DNA of 64,000 nucleotides from DATMRF01 sp035566435 (GTDB lineage Bacteria; Verrucomicrobiota; Verrucomicrobiia; Limisphaerales; UBA8199). The position numbers and the translations under genes were made by a program. The DNA lies in assembly GCA_035566435.1 (NCBI GenBank), contig DATMRF010000130.1:1-64000 (forward strand), given 5' to 3'. Below, in pieces: positions 35,335 to 45,180 of this stretch (its first letter is position 1; every line of letters starts with the position of its first letter). Under the pieces are notes generated by a model. The model searched no databases, was not told the origin of the DNA, and was given only the letters and a program-made list of their open reading frames with translations.

Positions 35335-36228
35335 TCACTGAGCCAGTCCCGTCGTATGGCTCTGCAGCCACGCGACATCCGGGTTATTCGGGCAGTACTG
35401 CTGTACGATTTTGGCCCCGCTCACCACCGGTGGGTAGGTGCGCGGATCGATCCATTTCCGGATCTGGCCATGACCGTCAGCAAAAGCCAGTGTCCCCGAT
35501 CGATTATGATAGCTGGCTGGAAGGTCCACCCATTGCGCCTGGCCACCTTGATTCACCATATCTACCGCAAACCAGCCGTCGTTGATGCTGTCCTGCCGCT
35601 CATCGATAAATACCCAGGTGTCCACCGGCCCCGGGTTTTGCATGTCAGCCATTTTGTAATTGAGCTTGTAATACGGCGGCGATGCCGGTTGCGTCCAGTC
35701 GCGCGTGTCAAATCCCACCCAGCCGTTCATCGAGTAGCTGCGCACCCGCGCGTACGTCGCGCCGTTGATGGACACCGCGCTCTTGTCCCCGGGACAGTGG
35801 TAAATTCCCGGGTTGCGGGTGTAAGGTCCGATGGACCCGAACTGCGCGTAGTACGGCCCGACCAGCATGTCGGTGTTCGTGTTTTCGGACAGCGAAACCG
35901 GGTCGGTCAGGAAGTTCATGGTGCCGGCGACCCAGCCTGGGTCTTCCGCGTCCTTGCCTTGGTTATTGTTCGAGTCGCTGTTGGGCGCCAGGTAATCGTT
36001 GTAATCGTGGCTGTACATCTCCCAGCCGAGCGCCATTTGCTTCAGGTTGCCCAGGCAATAGGTGCCTTGCGCCTTCATTTTGCTCATGACCAGCGCCGGC
36101 AATAACAAGCTGGCCAGGATGGCGATAATCGCTATCACCACCAGCAGTTCGATCAATGTGAAGCCGTTCAGGGGTGGTTTGAAGCGGAGGGTTCCCGCCG
36201 GGCGACGGAATTGCTTTAATTTTTTCAT
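35335..36228 (-). CDS. Pseudopilin-like secreted protein with H-X9-DG end
   Basis: 297 residues. The N-terminus has a prepilin peptidase site and helix (NGFTLIELLVVIAIIAILAS), cleaved after the glycine. The C-terminus has the H-X9-DG motif (HNRSGTLAFADG). This class (DUF1559-like) is strongly expanded in Planctomycetes and Verrucomicrobia and its role is unknown. It is monocistronic here, flanked by intergenic repeats. Confidence 0.9.
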   Translation of the reverse strand: MKKLKQFRRPAGTLRFKPPLNGFTLIELLVVIAIIAILASLLLPALVMSKMKAQGTYCLGNLKQMALGWEMYSHDYNDYLAPNSDSNNNQGKDAEDPGWVAGTMNFLTDPVSLSENTNTDMLVGPYYAQFGSIGPYTRNPGIYHCPGDKSAVSINGATYARVRSYSMNGWVGFDTRDWTQPASPPYYKLNYKMADMQNPGPVDTWVFIDERQDSINDGWFAVDMVNQGGQAQWVDLPASYHNRSGTLAFADGHGQIRKWIDPRTYPPVVSGAKIVQQYCPNNPDVAWLQSHTTGLAQ

Positions 36229-36768
36229 ACGAATTCAGCAATGCATGCGACATCCGCGCAACCGGGTTCTCGGTTCAAAACTGACCGAATCCGAAAGCAT
36301 TTATTATGCCCGCGCCGGGACGGACCACATAACGCCTGACTTGGTCGTTGCCCGACGGGTTGGGGCCTGGGAGGCTAATTTGTGATGTCCTCCTGCCGCT
36401 GTCTCGGAAGTGGAATGATGCCCTGAGGGCCGCGGTGGTAAGAGAGTTCCCACCATGTGGTAACCCTGCGTACTACACACGCCATCCTGCGTCTTCATGT
36501 CAAATCCGCAATGTCCGTTAACGCCCGCAGATATGCCGCATTATAATCCATCCGATGCAAATCGCAACCGACGAGGCCGTGTCGCCGGCGAAAACGCACC
36601 CAAATGCCAGGCGCAGCAGCGCCCGTAGCGCAGGCTTCCAAGCCTGCTGTATCGCCGACTTCCAAGTCGGCAGAGCGCAGAACGCCGCGAAGCGTCAGCA
36701 GGTTTGAAAACCTGCGATAACGCGGACCTTTAAGCCTTCGCTACTTTCAGTGGCGTGAAATATTCGGG
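36229..36768. other. Intergenic region with palindromic repeat element
   Basis: No gene seen. It contains the three-palindrome element listed at 36630-36715; the rest shows no pattern I can name. Confidence 0.55.
36630..36715. repeat. Triple-palindrome dispersed repeat, copy 1
   Basis: Three short perfect palindromes in a row: GCAGGCTTCCAAGCCTGC (36630-36647), CCGACTTCCAAGTCGG (36655-36670) and GCAGGTTTGAAAACCTGC (36698-36715). A second, partly decayed copy with the same first palindrome and flanks lies at 47369-47475 inside the cys operon. Confidence 0.85.
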
Positions 36769-39700
36769 CTAGGGCACAACCGTAATGCGGTAGAAGATCG
36801 TCGTGTTTGGCTTGAAATCGAAGGCGCTGGCAGTCGCGCCCGTCGCGAAAACATCGGCCGACAGGTTGCTCCAGGCGCTGTCAGCCAGGTTGGTCTTGAA
36901 TTGAACCCGGTAGGTCGTTCCGCTGATGGCGTTCCAATTCAACGTCGCGCCGTTGGTCGAAACATTGACCAATGCCAGCGTTGGCCATGGCTCCACCGTG
37001 ACGCTGAAGGTCTTCGCATCGCTCAGATTGGGGAGGCCGTTGTCGGTCACCCGCACCGTAATGCTGTTGGTGCCGGCCTGAGAAGCCGCAGCGGTCCAGG
37101 TGAAGACCCCGTTAGTGGCCCCAATGGTGGCGCCTGTCGGCGCACCGGCGTCCAGGCTGAAGGTCAGGACTTGCCCCGTATCGGGATCTGTTGCCGAGTT
37201 CGTTAGCACGAGGGTGGTCAGCTCATAAATGATTTGATTGGCTATGGCGGCCAACACGGGCGGATGATTGCTTTGGACGACGATCACGTTGAAACTCTGG
37301 GTTGCGCTCAACGGCGGAGGCCCGTTGTCCGTGACCATGACCGTAAACGAGTTCGTGCCGACGTCTGCCCCGGTCGGACTCCAACTAAACACGCCATTCG
37401 TTGCATTAATCGTCGCGTTGGTCACAGCGCCGGCCTCGAGGCTGAAGGTCAGTTTGTCGCCATCCGGATCGTTGGCGACATTCGTCAGCACCAGGGTCAT
37501 CCCGACCGCGATGGTCTGATTGGTAATCGGTGCAAGGGTTGGTGGGCTGTTGCTCTGGATTACCGTCACTGTAAAATGTTGAGTCGCGCTCAGGGGAGGC
37601 ACGCCGTTGTCAGTCACAATCACACTGAACGCGTTGGAACCAATTTGCGCCTGCGTGGGCGACCAGTTGAACACGCCTGAGGCCCCGTTGATGCTCGCGT
37701 TGGCCGCGGCGCCGGCGCCAAGGCTGAAGGTCAACTGGTCGCCATCCGCATCACTCGCAGTGTTGGAGATAACCAGGGTCATCCCGACGGCAATCTTTTG
37801 ATTCGCGATAGCCGCCAGGACCGGTGGGCTATTGCTTTGGACAACCGTTACGTTGAAACTCTGGGTTGCGCTCAACGAGGGCAGCCCGCTGTCAGTGACG
37901 ATGACGCTGAAGGTGTTGGTCCCTATTTGTGCCTGAGTGGGCGACCAGCGGAAGATGCCGGAAGTCGCGTTGATGCTCGCATTGGCCGCGGCGCCTGCTC
38001 CGAAGCTGAACGTCAACAGGTCCCCATCGGAATCGCTGGCGACGTTGGTGAGCACCAGCGTAATACCGACAGCCACGGTCTGGTCTGAAATCGGCGCCAG
38101 GGTAGGTGCGGCATTGGGGCCGGACCCGATGATTGTCAGCAACGCGGAACCGCTCGTCGCGGACTGGCCGTCCGGGTTGACGACCGAGATCGTTCGGGCG
38201 CCCGGCGCCGCATTCGCGGCGACCGTCAGAACCGCCGTGAGGTTGCTCGGGTTATTGTACGTCACACTGGTCGCGTTGACACCGTTGCCGTTGACCACCA
38301 CCGCGAGATGGTTCGAGAAACCCGGCCCGGGGTCGAAAAAACCGGCGGCCCCCGCCGTCGAACCGCTGATCGTGACGGTGACGCTGGCGACCCCTTGAGT
38401 GAGTGTCGACGGTACGCAACTCGTTGGCGTCGCGGGCGGCGGGGCGAGCAGTTGCGCCGCCTGCACGGCATAACCGTTGCCCGGTGATTGGCACCACTCC
38501 TGGATCGTCCACATCGTCATATCGTCCGATGGGTCCAGGCTGGTGTAGGAAAAGTCGCCCCAGCGGTGCGGGCTGACGTTGTCCGACGGATTATACGCGA
38601 TGCTGCTCGAGGTGTACAGCACCGGCGTTTCCATCGTTCCGGCGGCGTCCCCGGCCAGCCTGCCAACCGTTGCGGCATTGATGGCATTGGTGGGTCCCGC
38701 GGCGCTGAAACCCATCGCGGCGTGACCCTGGCCCGACACCATAATCGTCCCCATCCAATAGCTCTGGCTGCCGGCCGATCCCGGCTGGTACATCGTTCCG
38801 GACTGCACGATGGACGGCGTCTGGCCTGAAGGAATCCCGGTGATTTGGTACCAGCGCACACCGTCGCGATTCGGCCTTCGCGTTCCACCGGTGTTGTTCA
38901 CGCCGACATTGTGCGAGGTCCACAGGGAGCCGTTGCGGTAGTGAGCGGCGAGCAAGCGCGCGTCCCCGCCATCCACCGTGCCCGAAGTGCCGAACGCCGC
39001 CACATTGATGGGGGCATGCCACGCAGTGACGGTGATCGGCATGCTGGCCGAAAGGGAGGGGCTGAGGCTGCCGGGATTGGAAACCCGCAGCAAGTCGAGT
39101 TGGCTGCTGCCCGAATTGTCCACCCCAATGAAATAACCTTCCGTCGCGGCGGCGTCGTAATTATCCACGCCTTGCGGTGTAAACGGCCCCGTGGTCCCGG
39201 AGATGAGTCCGCGGAAGGCGGTCACCTGGATTGGCCCGCTGCCGATCAAGGAACTCTTTTGCACCACAAACGCCGTCGTATTAGCGAAGCTGCCCGAGCT
39301 GGTGAAAAGATTCACCCCGATATACAGCGCGTTGGCATCGATCCCGAGCGTCGGAAAATCCGCGAAATCCCCCGTGTCGGAGTTCGGCGTCGTGCCGACC
39401 AGGTCTTGCTCGAACTGAAAAAAACTCCAAACGGTGCCGCCGCTGATCGTTCCCGAGTCGCTCATCGCGATCATGATCCGGTTGGGTTGCGTCGCCTGCC
39501 GGCCCGGCACATCGATCATGGTAACGAACCATCTGCCCGAAAGCCGATCGTAACGAATGTGCGGGTCGCTGGAAACGTTCGAGCCCGGAGTCATCACCGA
39601 GCTGAAAAAGGTGTCTGTGTCCTCATTGATCGCCCCATCGGCCGCCCCCGTGGTTTTGTCGAACGACCGCACCCGGCCGTTAAGCGCGATGATGAACTGG

Positions 39701-40092
39701 CTCGGCCCGGCCGCCCCCATCGTGTCCGGCGGCCAGCCCAGGCAGTCGTTGAAGGTTGCCGCGGTGAAGTTCAGGATTGAGCTAACAAATTGAGGCGACA
39801 GCGGTTTCGGGCTGAAGGGTGAGGCGGGTGCCTGCGAGCCAGTCGTGGTATCGCGCGATTCCGGCTTCCGCAGCCGAGGCCGCGCCTGCGGTGCCCGTGG
39901 CAAGGTCGCGAGGGTTCGCTCCCGAGCCATCAATTCTGCTGTCGTTACCCGGATCGCAGGCTCGCCTGCCCAAGCCTGTCCGCTCGTTGTGAATGGAACC
40001 CGTTGTTGCGCCCCGGCTAAGAAGGCCACGCCCAAGGTCGTGAACAGCAACAAGTTGACGCGGTGTCCGGCACCCTTGTTCCGGCATTGCAT
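36769..40092 (-). CDS. Giant secreted protein with cadherin-like/putative-Ig repeats
   Basis: 1107 residues from the ATG giving MQCRNKGAGHRVNLLLFTTL, which opens a signal peptide ending near GVAFLAGAQQ; a longer frame exists but adds an implausible N-terminus. Residues ~90-600 look like a beta-propeller (repeated FVTMIDV-, VRWYQITG-like blades). A single IPT/TIG-like domain follows, then four repeats of ~94 residues beginning APTLAPI-DQTVAVG and containing DSDGDLLTFSLGAGA, typical of cadherin-like/putative-Ig domains. A short beta domain ends the protein. Likely exported to the surface; ligand unknown. Confidence 0.82.
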   Translation of the reverse strand: MQCRNKGAGHRVNLLLFTTLGVAFLAGAQQRVPFTTSGQAWAGEPAIRVTTAELMARERTLATLPRAPQARPRLRKPESRDTTTGSQAPASPFSPKPLSPQFVSSILNFTAATFNDCLGWPPDTMGAAGPSQFIIALNGRVRSFDKTTGAADGAINEDTDTFFSSVMTPGSNVSSDPHIRYDRLSGRWFVTMIDVPGRQATQPNRIMIAMSDSGTISGGTVWSFFQFEQDLVGTTPNSDTGDFADFPTLGIDANALYIGVNLFTSSGSFANTTAFVVQKSSLIGSGPIQVTAFRGLISGTTGPFTPQGVDNYDAAATEGYFIGVDNSGSSQLDLLRVSNPGSLSPSLSASMPITVTAWHAPINVAAFGTSGTVDGGDARLLAAHYRNGSLWTSHNVGVNNTGGTRRPNRDGVRWYQITGIPSGQTPSIVQSGTMYQPGSAGSQSYWMGTIMVSGQGHAAMGFSAAGPTNAINAATVGRLAGDAAGTMETPVLYTSSSIAYNPSDNVSPHRWGDFSYTSLDPSDDMTMWTIQEWCQSPGNGYAVQAAQLLAPPPATPTSCVPSTLTQGVASVTVTISGSTAGAAGFFDPGPGFSNHLAVVVNGNGVNATSVTYNNPSNLTAVLTVAANAAPGARTISVVNPDGQSATSGSALLTIIGSGPNAAPTLAPISDQTVAVGITLVLTNVASDSDGDLLTFSFGAGAAANASINATSGIFRWSPTQAQIGTNTFSVIVTDSGLPSLSATQSFNVTVVQSNSPPVLAAIANQKIAVGMTLVISNTASDADGDQLTFSLGAGAAANASINGASGVFNWSPTQAQIGSNAFSVIVTDNGVPPLSATQHFTVTVIQSNSPPTLAPITNQTIAVGMTLVLTNVANDPDGDKLTFSLEAGAVTNATINATNGVFSWSPTGADVGTNSFTVMVTDNGPPPLSATQSFNVIVVQSNHPPVLAAIANQIIYELTTLVLTNSATDPDTGQVLTFSLDAGAPTGATIGATNGVFTWTAAASQAGTNSITVRVTDNGLPNLSDAKTFSVTVEPWPTLALVNVSTNGATLNWNAISGTTYRVQFKTNLADSAWSNLSADVFATGATASAFDFKPNTTIFYRITVVP
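36990..38105 (-). repeat. Four ~282-base coding repeats
   Basis: Each unit encodes one cadherin-like/putative-Ig domain of the secreted protein above. The block coding VVQSN, followed by the PPVLAAI or PPTLAPI block, recurs about every 282 bases. Units two to four are similar at DNA level but less uniform than the 303-base repeats of the other giant gene. Confidence 0.75.
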
Positions 40093-40309
40093 ATGAGTGG
40101 TCTTGATTCTAACAGATAACCCTAAGCGCACCCTGTGGCAAATAACATTGGTTTGGATTAGCTTGAATCGGTGTCGGGCGCTTGACACCCCTCCTTGGCC
40201 CTGCCAGCGTACCGTCAAAATCAGCGGGACCTGCCCCTGACTCCACGTCGCCGCGCAGCCTCAGGCTGCTTGTGCGAGCCCTCGGCAGCGTCCCCACGCG
40301 CCAAAGCTA

Positions 40310-41509
40310 ATGAACGGCCAACTGACGCACCGGCCCACCGCCGGTTCTCCCCGGGCATTCCGCTCCGTTCGCTGGCCATTGTTCCTCGCGCTCCTCGCGT
40401 TCCCTCAACTCGGCTTTGCACTGTCGCCGGACGAGACCCTGCTGTTCGAGCGCGCCCGCGCCATCGCCGCCGCGCCCGTGGACGACTTCAGCGGGTTGGG
40501 CGCGAGCGCCGGTGCGCGCGACGGCTACTATCGTTACCAACTGGCGTTTCTAGCCTACGGAGTGTGCTCGGTGGTCGAGGGCGAGCCCGGCTTGCGGGCT
40601 CAGGCCGCCGCGCTCTTCGCGCGGCTGGTTGAAAAAATGGAACAGCCGGAAACACTCGCCTACTGGAAGGCGCTCGGCTACCCGGGCGATGGTCTCACGA
40701 ACAACAACGTGATGTACCGCGGGCATCTCAACCTGATGTACGCGCTCGCTCACGACCGTTTTGGCGAGACGCGCTTCGATCGTCGTTTCCATGCCCTCTC
40801 TCGCGCGCTCTTCGACGAGCTTGGCCGCCGGCAGCCGATTTGTTGCGAGCCCGATCAACTCTTCGTCCAGTGCAACGCCGTCACCGCCCTCTCGCTCGCG
40901 CTGCACGACCGCGCGTTTGCCACGGGCTATGCCCCGGCCGGAAAACGGCTCCTCGTCTGGGCGCGCCAGCACATGCCGCTCGAAGGCACGACACTCGTGC
41001 GCGAGGATTATCGTCCCTCGACCGGCCAGAGCAGCGCCGCTCGGGCGGGTTTCGCGAACGCGTGGACGATCGCATTCCTCGCGCCCGTGCCGGGTCTCGA
41101 GGACGATGCGCGCGCGATGTATGCCGATTGGCGCCGGACTTTTGTCCTGCCTGTGCCGTTTTACGGCGTCGTGCGGGGCGCGCCCGCGGGCGAAACGCTC
41201 ACGACGGAGGAAATGCTCACCTCAAGCCTGCTCGCGACAACTTTCGGCCTGCTCGCCGCGCGCGAAGCCGGCGACGAGGGCCTCCACCGGCGGCTCGAGC
41301 GCACCGTTACCATGGTGGACAGCCTTGTGAAAACGCTCGAGCCAGTGCTCCCGTCGGCGCGGCGTGCCCAGGCGCGGACCTTTCGCACGATTGCTCTCTT
41401 CGCGCGGACGTTCCGGGGCTGGAGCGAAGTGATCAAGGCAGGGCACGCATTCGAGCCGCGTCGAGCCTTGAGTCCGAGGCCCGCCAACCTTGGGGTGGGA
41501 GCGAATTAG
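40310..41509 (+). CDS. Linalool dehydratase/isomerase-like protein
   Basis: 399 residues with a signal-like N-terminus (WPLFLALLAFPQLGFALS). Several residue spacings match those I recall for linalool dehydratase-isomerase (Ldi), an alpha/alpha-barrel enzyme: NNVMYRGHLN has M and H four apart (Ldi M125/H129), and CEPDQLFVQC has two cysteines nine apart (Ldi C171/C180), about 40 residues after the histidine. An Asp/Tyr cluster ARDGYYRYQ is in the expected N-terminal position. Ldi hydrates myrcene to linalool and isomerises linalool to geraniol; whether this protein uses a terpenoid is not known. It stands alone between two minus-strand genes. Confidence 0.65.
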   Translation: MNGQLTHRPTAGSPRAFRSVRWPLFLALLAFPQLGFALSPDETLLFERARAIAAAPVDDFSGLGASAGARDGYYRYQLAFLAYGVCSVVEGEPGLRAQAAALFARLVEKMEQPETLAYWKALGYPGDGLTNNNVMYRGHLNLMYALAHDRFGETRFDRRFHALSRALFDELGRRQPICCEPDQLFVQCNAVTALSLALHDRAFATGYAPAGKRLLVWARQHMPLEGTTLVREDYRPSTGQSSAARAGFANAWTIAFLAPVPGLEDDARAMYADWRRTFVLPVPFYGVVRGAPAGETLTTEEMLTSSLLATTFGLLAAREAGDEGLHRRLERTVTMVDSLVKTLEPVLPSARRAQARTFRTIALFARTFRGWSEVIKAGHAFEPRRALSPRPANLGVGAN

Positions 41510-41545
41510 TTGCAAGGTATTGAGTTGGTAAAATCGCACCCAGTC

Positions 41546-42514
41546 TCAGGGCAGCCCGGGCGTCAGGTTTTCCCGGTGGGGCAGGTGGTCCCGATTCCAG
41601 CGCTGAAGGACCTGGTCGGAATGGTAACCGTATAACTCGCGGGTCTTGAACGCTCCCACATGGCCGTCGCAAAACGCCATGTTCCAGCGTCCTCCGTGGC
41701 GGCGCCGGATAAAGCCTGCTCCTTCCACGGGCGCGTAGGGATCGGCCTGCGCGGGCAGGCCCATATCGTACAGCACGCTGCCGCAGAGCATCGATATCTG
41801 CGAGAAGGTCACCGGGATTGTTCCAATCGGCTGATTGGTGTATGCGCTAAGCACGGTGTCCCCTATGGCCAGCATGTCGGCCGGAGCCACGATTTCGCTT
41901 TCGCGAATCGCGCGGATTTCGCCAGGGCGATGAGCATAGTCGGGCGGCGCTACGTAGTGAGTCGCGACTCCTCCCAGGCCGAGTTCCTTTGTGGCGGTGA
42001 AGGAGAATCCGGAGTGGTTGTAGCCATACCCGCTGACGAAAACGTTGTTGGAACCAAACCATCCGACCGACATATAAGCGTTGAACCGGGCGAACGCCGG
42101 GCACCTTCGAATGCTTCGGTTCGGCAGCGTCGGGCCGCTATCGCTCCCACTATAAGGCTGCAAACGGGTCGGCCAGTCGACCACCTGTCCCGATGCGCTG
42201 TCGCTCATTATGAAAGGCGGGTAAGCGCCGGTCGCATCGACGTACATCTGCAAGGCCAGGCTCCATTGGTGGAGATTGCCTTTGCACGAAGTTGATTCCG
42301 CCGCGGTTTTTCCGCGGTTCAACACCGGCAAAAGGAGGCTGGCCAGTATCGCGATGACTGCGATGACCATGAGGAGTTCGATCAGGGTGAAGGCGGTCCG
42401 GTCGGTCACGCGCCCCCGGGGGCATTTGACCACGCTTAATTCGCGACGGACCCCCCTCGGGAGGTCCTGACGGCCACCTCCCTGTCGCCAACCCGGCCAC
42501 TTCATTTTCGGCAT
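41546..42514 (-). CDS. Pseudopilin-like secreted protein with H-X9-DG end
   Basis: 322 residues. Prepilin-type segment TAFTLIELLMVIAVIAILAS begins about residue 40, unusually far in; a GTG start close to VVKCPRGRVTDRT would shorten the leader to the normal length. C-terminal H-X9-DG motif HGGRWNMAFCDG. Same class as the gene at 35335-36228. Role unknown. Confidence 0.87.
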   Translation of the reverse strand: MPKMKWPGWRQGGGRQDLPRGVRRELSVVKCPRGRVTDRTAFTLIELLMVIAVIAILASLLLPVLNRGKTAAESTSCKGNLHQWSLALQMYVDATGAYPPFIMSDSASGQVVDWPTRLQPYSGSDSGPTLPNRSIRRCPAFARFNAYMSVGWFGSNNVFVSGYGYNHSGFSFTATKELGLGGVATHYVAPPDYAHRPGEIRAIRESEIVAPADMLAIGDTVLSAYTNQPIGTIPVTFSQISMLCGSVLYDMGLPAQADPYAPVEGAGFIRRRHGGRWNMAFCDGHVGAFKTRELYGYHSDQVLQRWNRDHLPHRENLTPGLP

Positions 42515-42774
42515 CGCAGACGCCTCGGAATTTTTCCCAGACTCCCGGCCTCCGATTCATGCACTTAAGCCCCTGCAAGGTCGGCACTGCTCCTCGGGAA
42601 TAACTGCCTAACCGTCCTCTTCCTCCCGAGGTCTGTCAAGACCAATTCTAAAGAGTGAGCAACTTGCCCGAGCCACGGTGTGCCGTTGGATGTAAACCGA
42701 GGAGATTCCACCATGAGAGCTCGTTCGAAAAAACTACCTCGCCGCCCGGCGGGGTTTGCCGCACAGTGGCCGGC

Positions 42775-43452
42775 ATGTTTATTGACTTGAGCCATGTGAT
42801 CGAGCACGGGATGATCACCTACAAAGGGTTACCGGCACCGTTGATTTGCGATTTCCTCAGTCGCGAGGCCTCGCGTGCACGCTATGCGCCGGGGACCGAG
42901 TTTCACATCGGTCGCATTGATATGGTGGCTAACACGGGCACGTACCTGGACAGCCCATTTCACCGGTTCGCCGAGGGAAAGGACTTGGCGGAGTTGCCGT
43001 TGGGTTCGCTGGCGGGGCTCGAGGGTATCGTGGTGCGGATGGCCGGCGGCGAACGAGCGATTTCGCGCGCCGCCTTTGCCGGACTGGAGTTGAAGGGCAA
43101 AGCGGTGCTGGTGCAGACGGGTTGGGACCGGCACTGGCGCACGGATGCTTACTTCGAGGGGCACCCGTTTCTCACGGAGGAAGCCGCGCAGTATCTGGCG
43201 GGCGCCGGGGTGAAGTTGGTGGGGATTGATTCCTACAACATCGATGACACCGGCGATTTGCGGCGGCCGGTGCATACGACGCTCCTGGGCCACGAGATCC
43301 CGATTGTCGAGCACATGACCGGGCTGGAGCACTTGCCGTCGGGTCGGTTCGATTTCTACGCGGTGCCACCCAAAGTGCGTGCTTTCGGTACATTTCCGGT
43401 CCGGGCGTTTGCGGTGCACAGAGTCGAGAAAGCGGGCAAGCTACCAGCTTGA
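42775..43452 (+). CDS. Cyclase-family metal hydrolase (kynurenine formamidase-like)
   Basis: 225 residues from the ATG giving MFIDLSHVIEHGMITYKGLP; a longer frame starts 40 codons earlier without family similarity. The cyclase superfamily motif normally HxGTHxDxPxH reads ANTGTYLDSPFHRF here, so the first metal-site histidine is replaced by Tyr. The later GKAVLVQTGWDRHW and VDSYNIDD-like blocks fit. Substrates of the family include N-formylkynurenine and isatin; no tryptophan-catabolism gene is nearby. Confidence 0.85.
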   Translation: MFIDLSHVIEHGMITYKGLPAPLICDFLSREASRARYAPGTEFHIGRIDMVANTGTYLDSPFHRFAEGKDLAELPLGSLAGLEGIVVRMAGGERAISRAAFAGLELKGKAVLVQTGWDRHWRTDAYFEGHPFLTEEAAQYLAGAGVKLVGIDSYNIDDTGDLRRPVHTTLLGHEIPIVEHMTGLEHLPSGRFDFYAVPPKVRAFGTFPVRAFAVHRVEKAGKLPA

Positions 43453-43654
43453 CCGCTCCGTTTGTGCGATTTGCCTCGTTTCACATCGAAGGCCGGTTTC
43501 TTTTTTTAGTGACCCTTTTCTTGCTACAATAAAACGCCCCATACGACGAGCAGTACTGTTTTCTAGTCCACTTTTGGTGCGATCCTGGTGCTCGCGAGTG
43601 CCGCGCTCAAACCGTAGGCCGGCGCTTCGTCACGCGTTGTCATGGCAACCCGCG

Positions 43655-44182
43655 CTAATCCTGCTCCGGCAGCAGTTGATCGACCCCATTCCGGCCACCG
43701 GTCTGGAATCTCGCATCCGCAAACTTTGAGCGGGCGTGCAGGTGCTCCAAAGCAGCCTCCCCAATCAGGCAGGCCGCTTGCTCGTAAGGTACCGAGTCGG
43801 TGTTAACCACCAAATGATACGACAACGGATCCTCGATATCTTTGCCGAAGTATTTTTTCAGGTACCGCTGGCGGCCCCGGTCCTCCTGTCGAATCAGCGC
43901 CCAGGCCTCCTTTTTGCCGATCCCTCGAATCTCCCGGATGTGCTCGATCCGCTTTTCCAGTGAGCCGACTAGCCGCACATTGAATACGTTTTCCAGTTCG
44001 CTCGTGGATGGTCCGTCAGGCAGGTCCTGGCCTCGTGCGAGCTGTGTAAGGCCTCTTGCCAGGGAGCTCTTGGACGCCAGTTCACGATCCTGCACACACG
44101 CAATAATCACGTCTCGTCCAGCCAGCCGCTCTCTCTGCGCGCCCTGGAGCATGGCCCGGGTTTTCCCCACTCCAGGCGTCAT
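43655..44182 (-). CDS. Chimeric kinase fragment: KdpD-like P-loop joined to cytidylate-kinase-like domain
   Basis: 175 residues. Residues ~1-30 (TPGVGKTRAMLQGAQRERLAG) look like the N-terminal P-loop of osmosensor kinase KdpD, not of cytidylate kinases. From about residue 65 on (NVFNVRLVGSLEKRIEHI, EDRGRQRYLKKYFGKDIEDP) it is the C-terminal half of the cytidylate-kinase-like family; that family's own P-loop half is absent. The frame is open upstream of the ATG to about 44272 (LFGGM precedes), with no better start. The protein may be a fused remnant of two deleted genes; function cannot be assigned. Confidence 0.5.
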   Translation of the reverse strand: MTPGVGKTRAMLQGAQRERLAGRDVIIACVQDRELASKSSLARGLTQLARGQDLPDGPSTSELENVFNVRLVGSLEKRIEHIREIRGIGKKEAWALIRQEDRGRQRYLKKYFGKDIEDPLSYHLVVNTDSVPYEQAACLIGEAALEHLHARSKFADARFQTGGRNGVDQLLPEQD

Positions 44183-44800
44183 TCCCCCAAAAAGATCTTC
44201 AATTTCCCGCGGCGTTGGCGGGAATTGCGCCCCACTGTTGGGGGCTGGGCGACCCCAAATGCAACCCTTCGGTCATGGCTCTATCTTACCCCGAGCAACG
44301 ACAGATTCATCTGTTTTCCTCGTCGATCGCGTGTTCTTTCGCGGCAACTTCTTCTGCGGTTGAATCGAATCGCTTCCGTCATAGGTTCCGTCCTGCTGCC
44401 GTCGACCCTCCCTCTCTGCATTCTTCATTCTTGCTTCGTCACACCAACAGAGTGGAACAGCTTATGCTTCATTCTCAACCATGCAGGGCGCTGACGCCGC
44501 ACATAAGGCTTTCCCTGGAACAATGTCTTCCAGGCAGCGCTCCTCTACGCCCAAAAACGAGTCACTACCTTTTACTTAATCGAGAGATGATGCTCTCTCC
44601 GGCTCGGCGCCCGCGCCCGGAAAGGCGCTTAGCCGCTAACATAACCGGGCAGCCGGAAACGCCTAACGCGCTTCCAACGCAAGGCTTTTTAAACCTTTCT
44701 AAGGGAATATTGTTTCACTGCCAAAGTTTTCTTCGACCCAAAGTGAAACTCCAACCCCATTCCCGCGCTTGGAAGCTCGCCGCCCGGCAGCATAAGACTC

Positions 44801-44900
44801 CCACCGGCGACCAACGGCACCTAACGGCACTTCCTGACGGCACCCACCGGCAGTTAACGGCGGTTAACGGCGGTTAACGGCGGTTAACGGCACTTAAACA
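44801..44900. repeat. Decamer array, TTAACGGCGG/CTAACGGCAC units
   Basis: Ten units stepping by 10 bases, all with a core ACGGC or CCGGC; the four at the right are exact TTAACGGCGG (last one TTAACGGCAC). One three-base insertion breaks the phase near 44831. Confidence 0.88.
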
Positions 44901-44970
44901 CACAGACTCTTTTCCCCCATGACTCCATCACTCCTTGACTCCACCTCCGTTCCGCACTCAGCACTCAGCT

Positions 44971-45063
44971 GGGACGGTTGGGACGGTCTGGGACGGCTGT
45001 GGGACGGCTGCAAAAGTGAGAATCGCCCGTGTACACCGGGCTTGGGACGGTGGGACGGCTGTA
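44971..45063. repeat. GGGACGG array with about 10-base step
   Basis: Four GGGACGG copies with steps of 9, 10 and 11 bases at 44971-45011, then two more (step 8) at 45044-45058. The core heptamer is exact in all six copies. Confidence 0.8.
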
Positions 45064-45180
45064 CACCCCCAAAGCACCCCCCCACCCCATGCCGCGCGGT
45101 GTTGTTCGCCAAAGCCCCAACCGACGACGCTCCGTTATCCAGCCGCCAACTCGCCGACCCGCTCGCACCGAACCACACTT

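Noticed and set aside
44215..44877. 220-residue open frame upstream of the cys operon
   Set aside because: No family resemblance; its 3' end consists of the decamer array and its start has no supporting signal.
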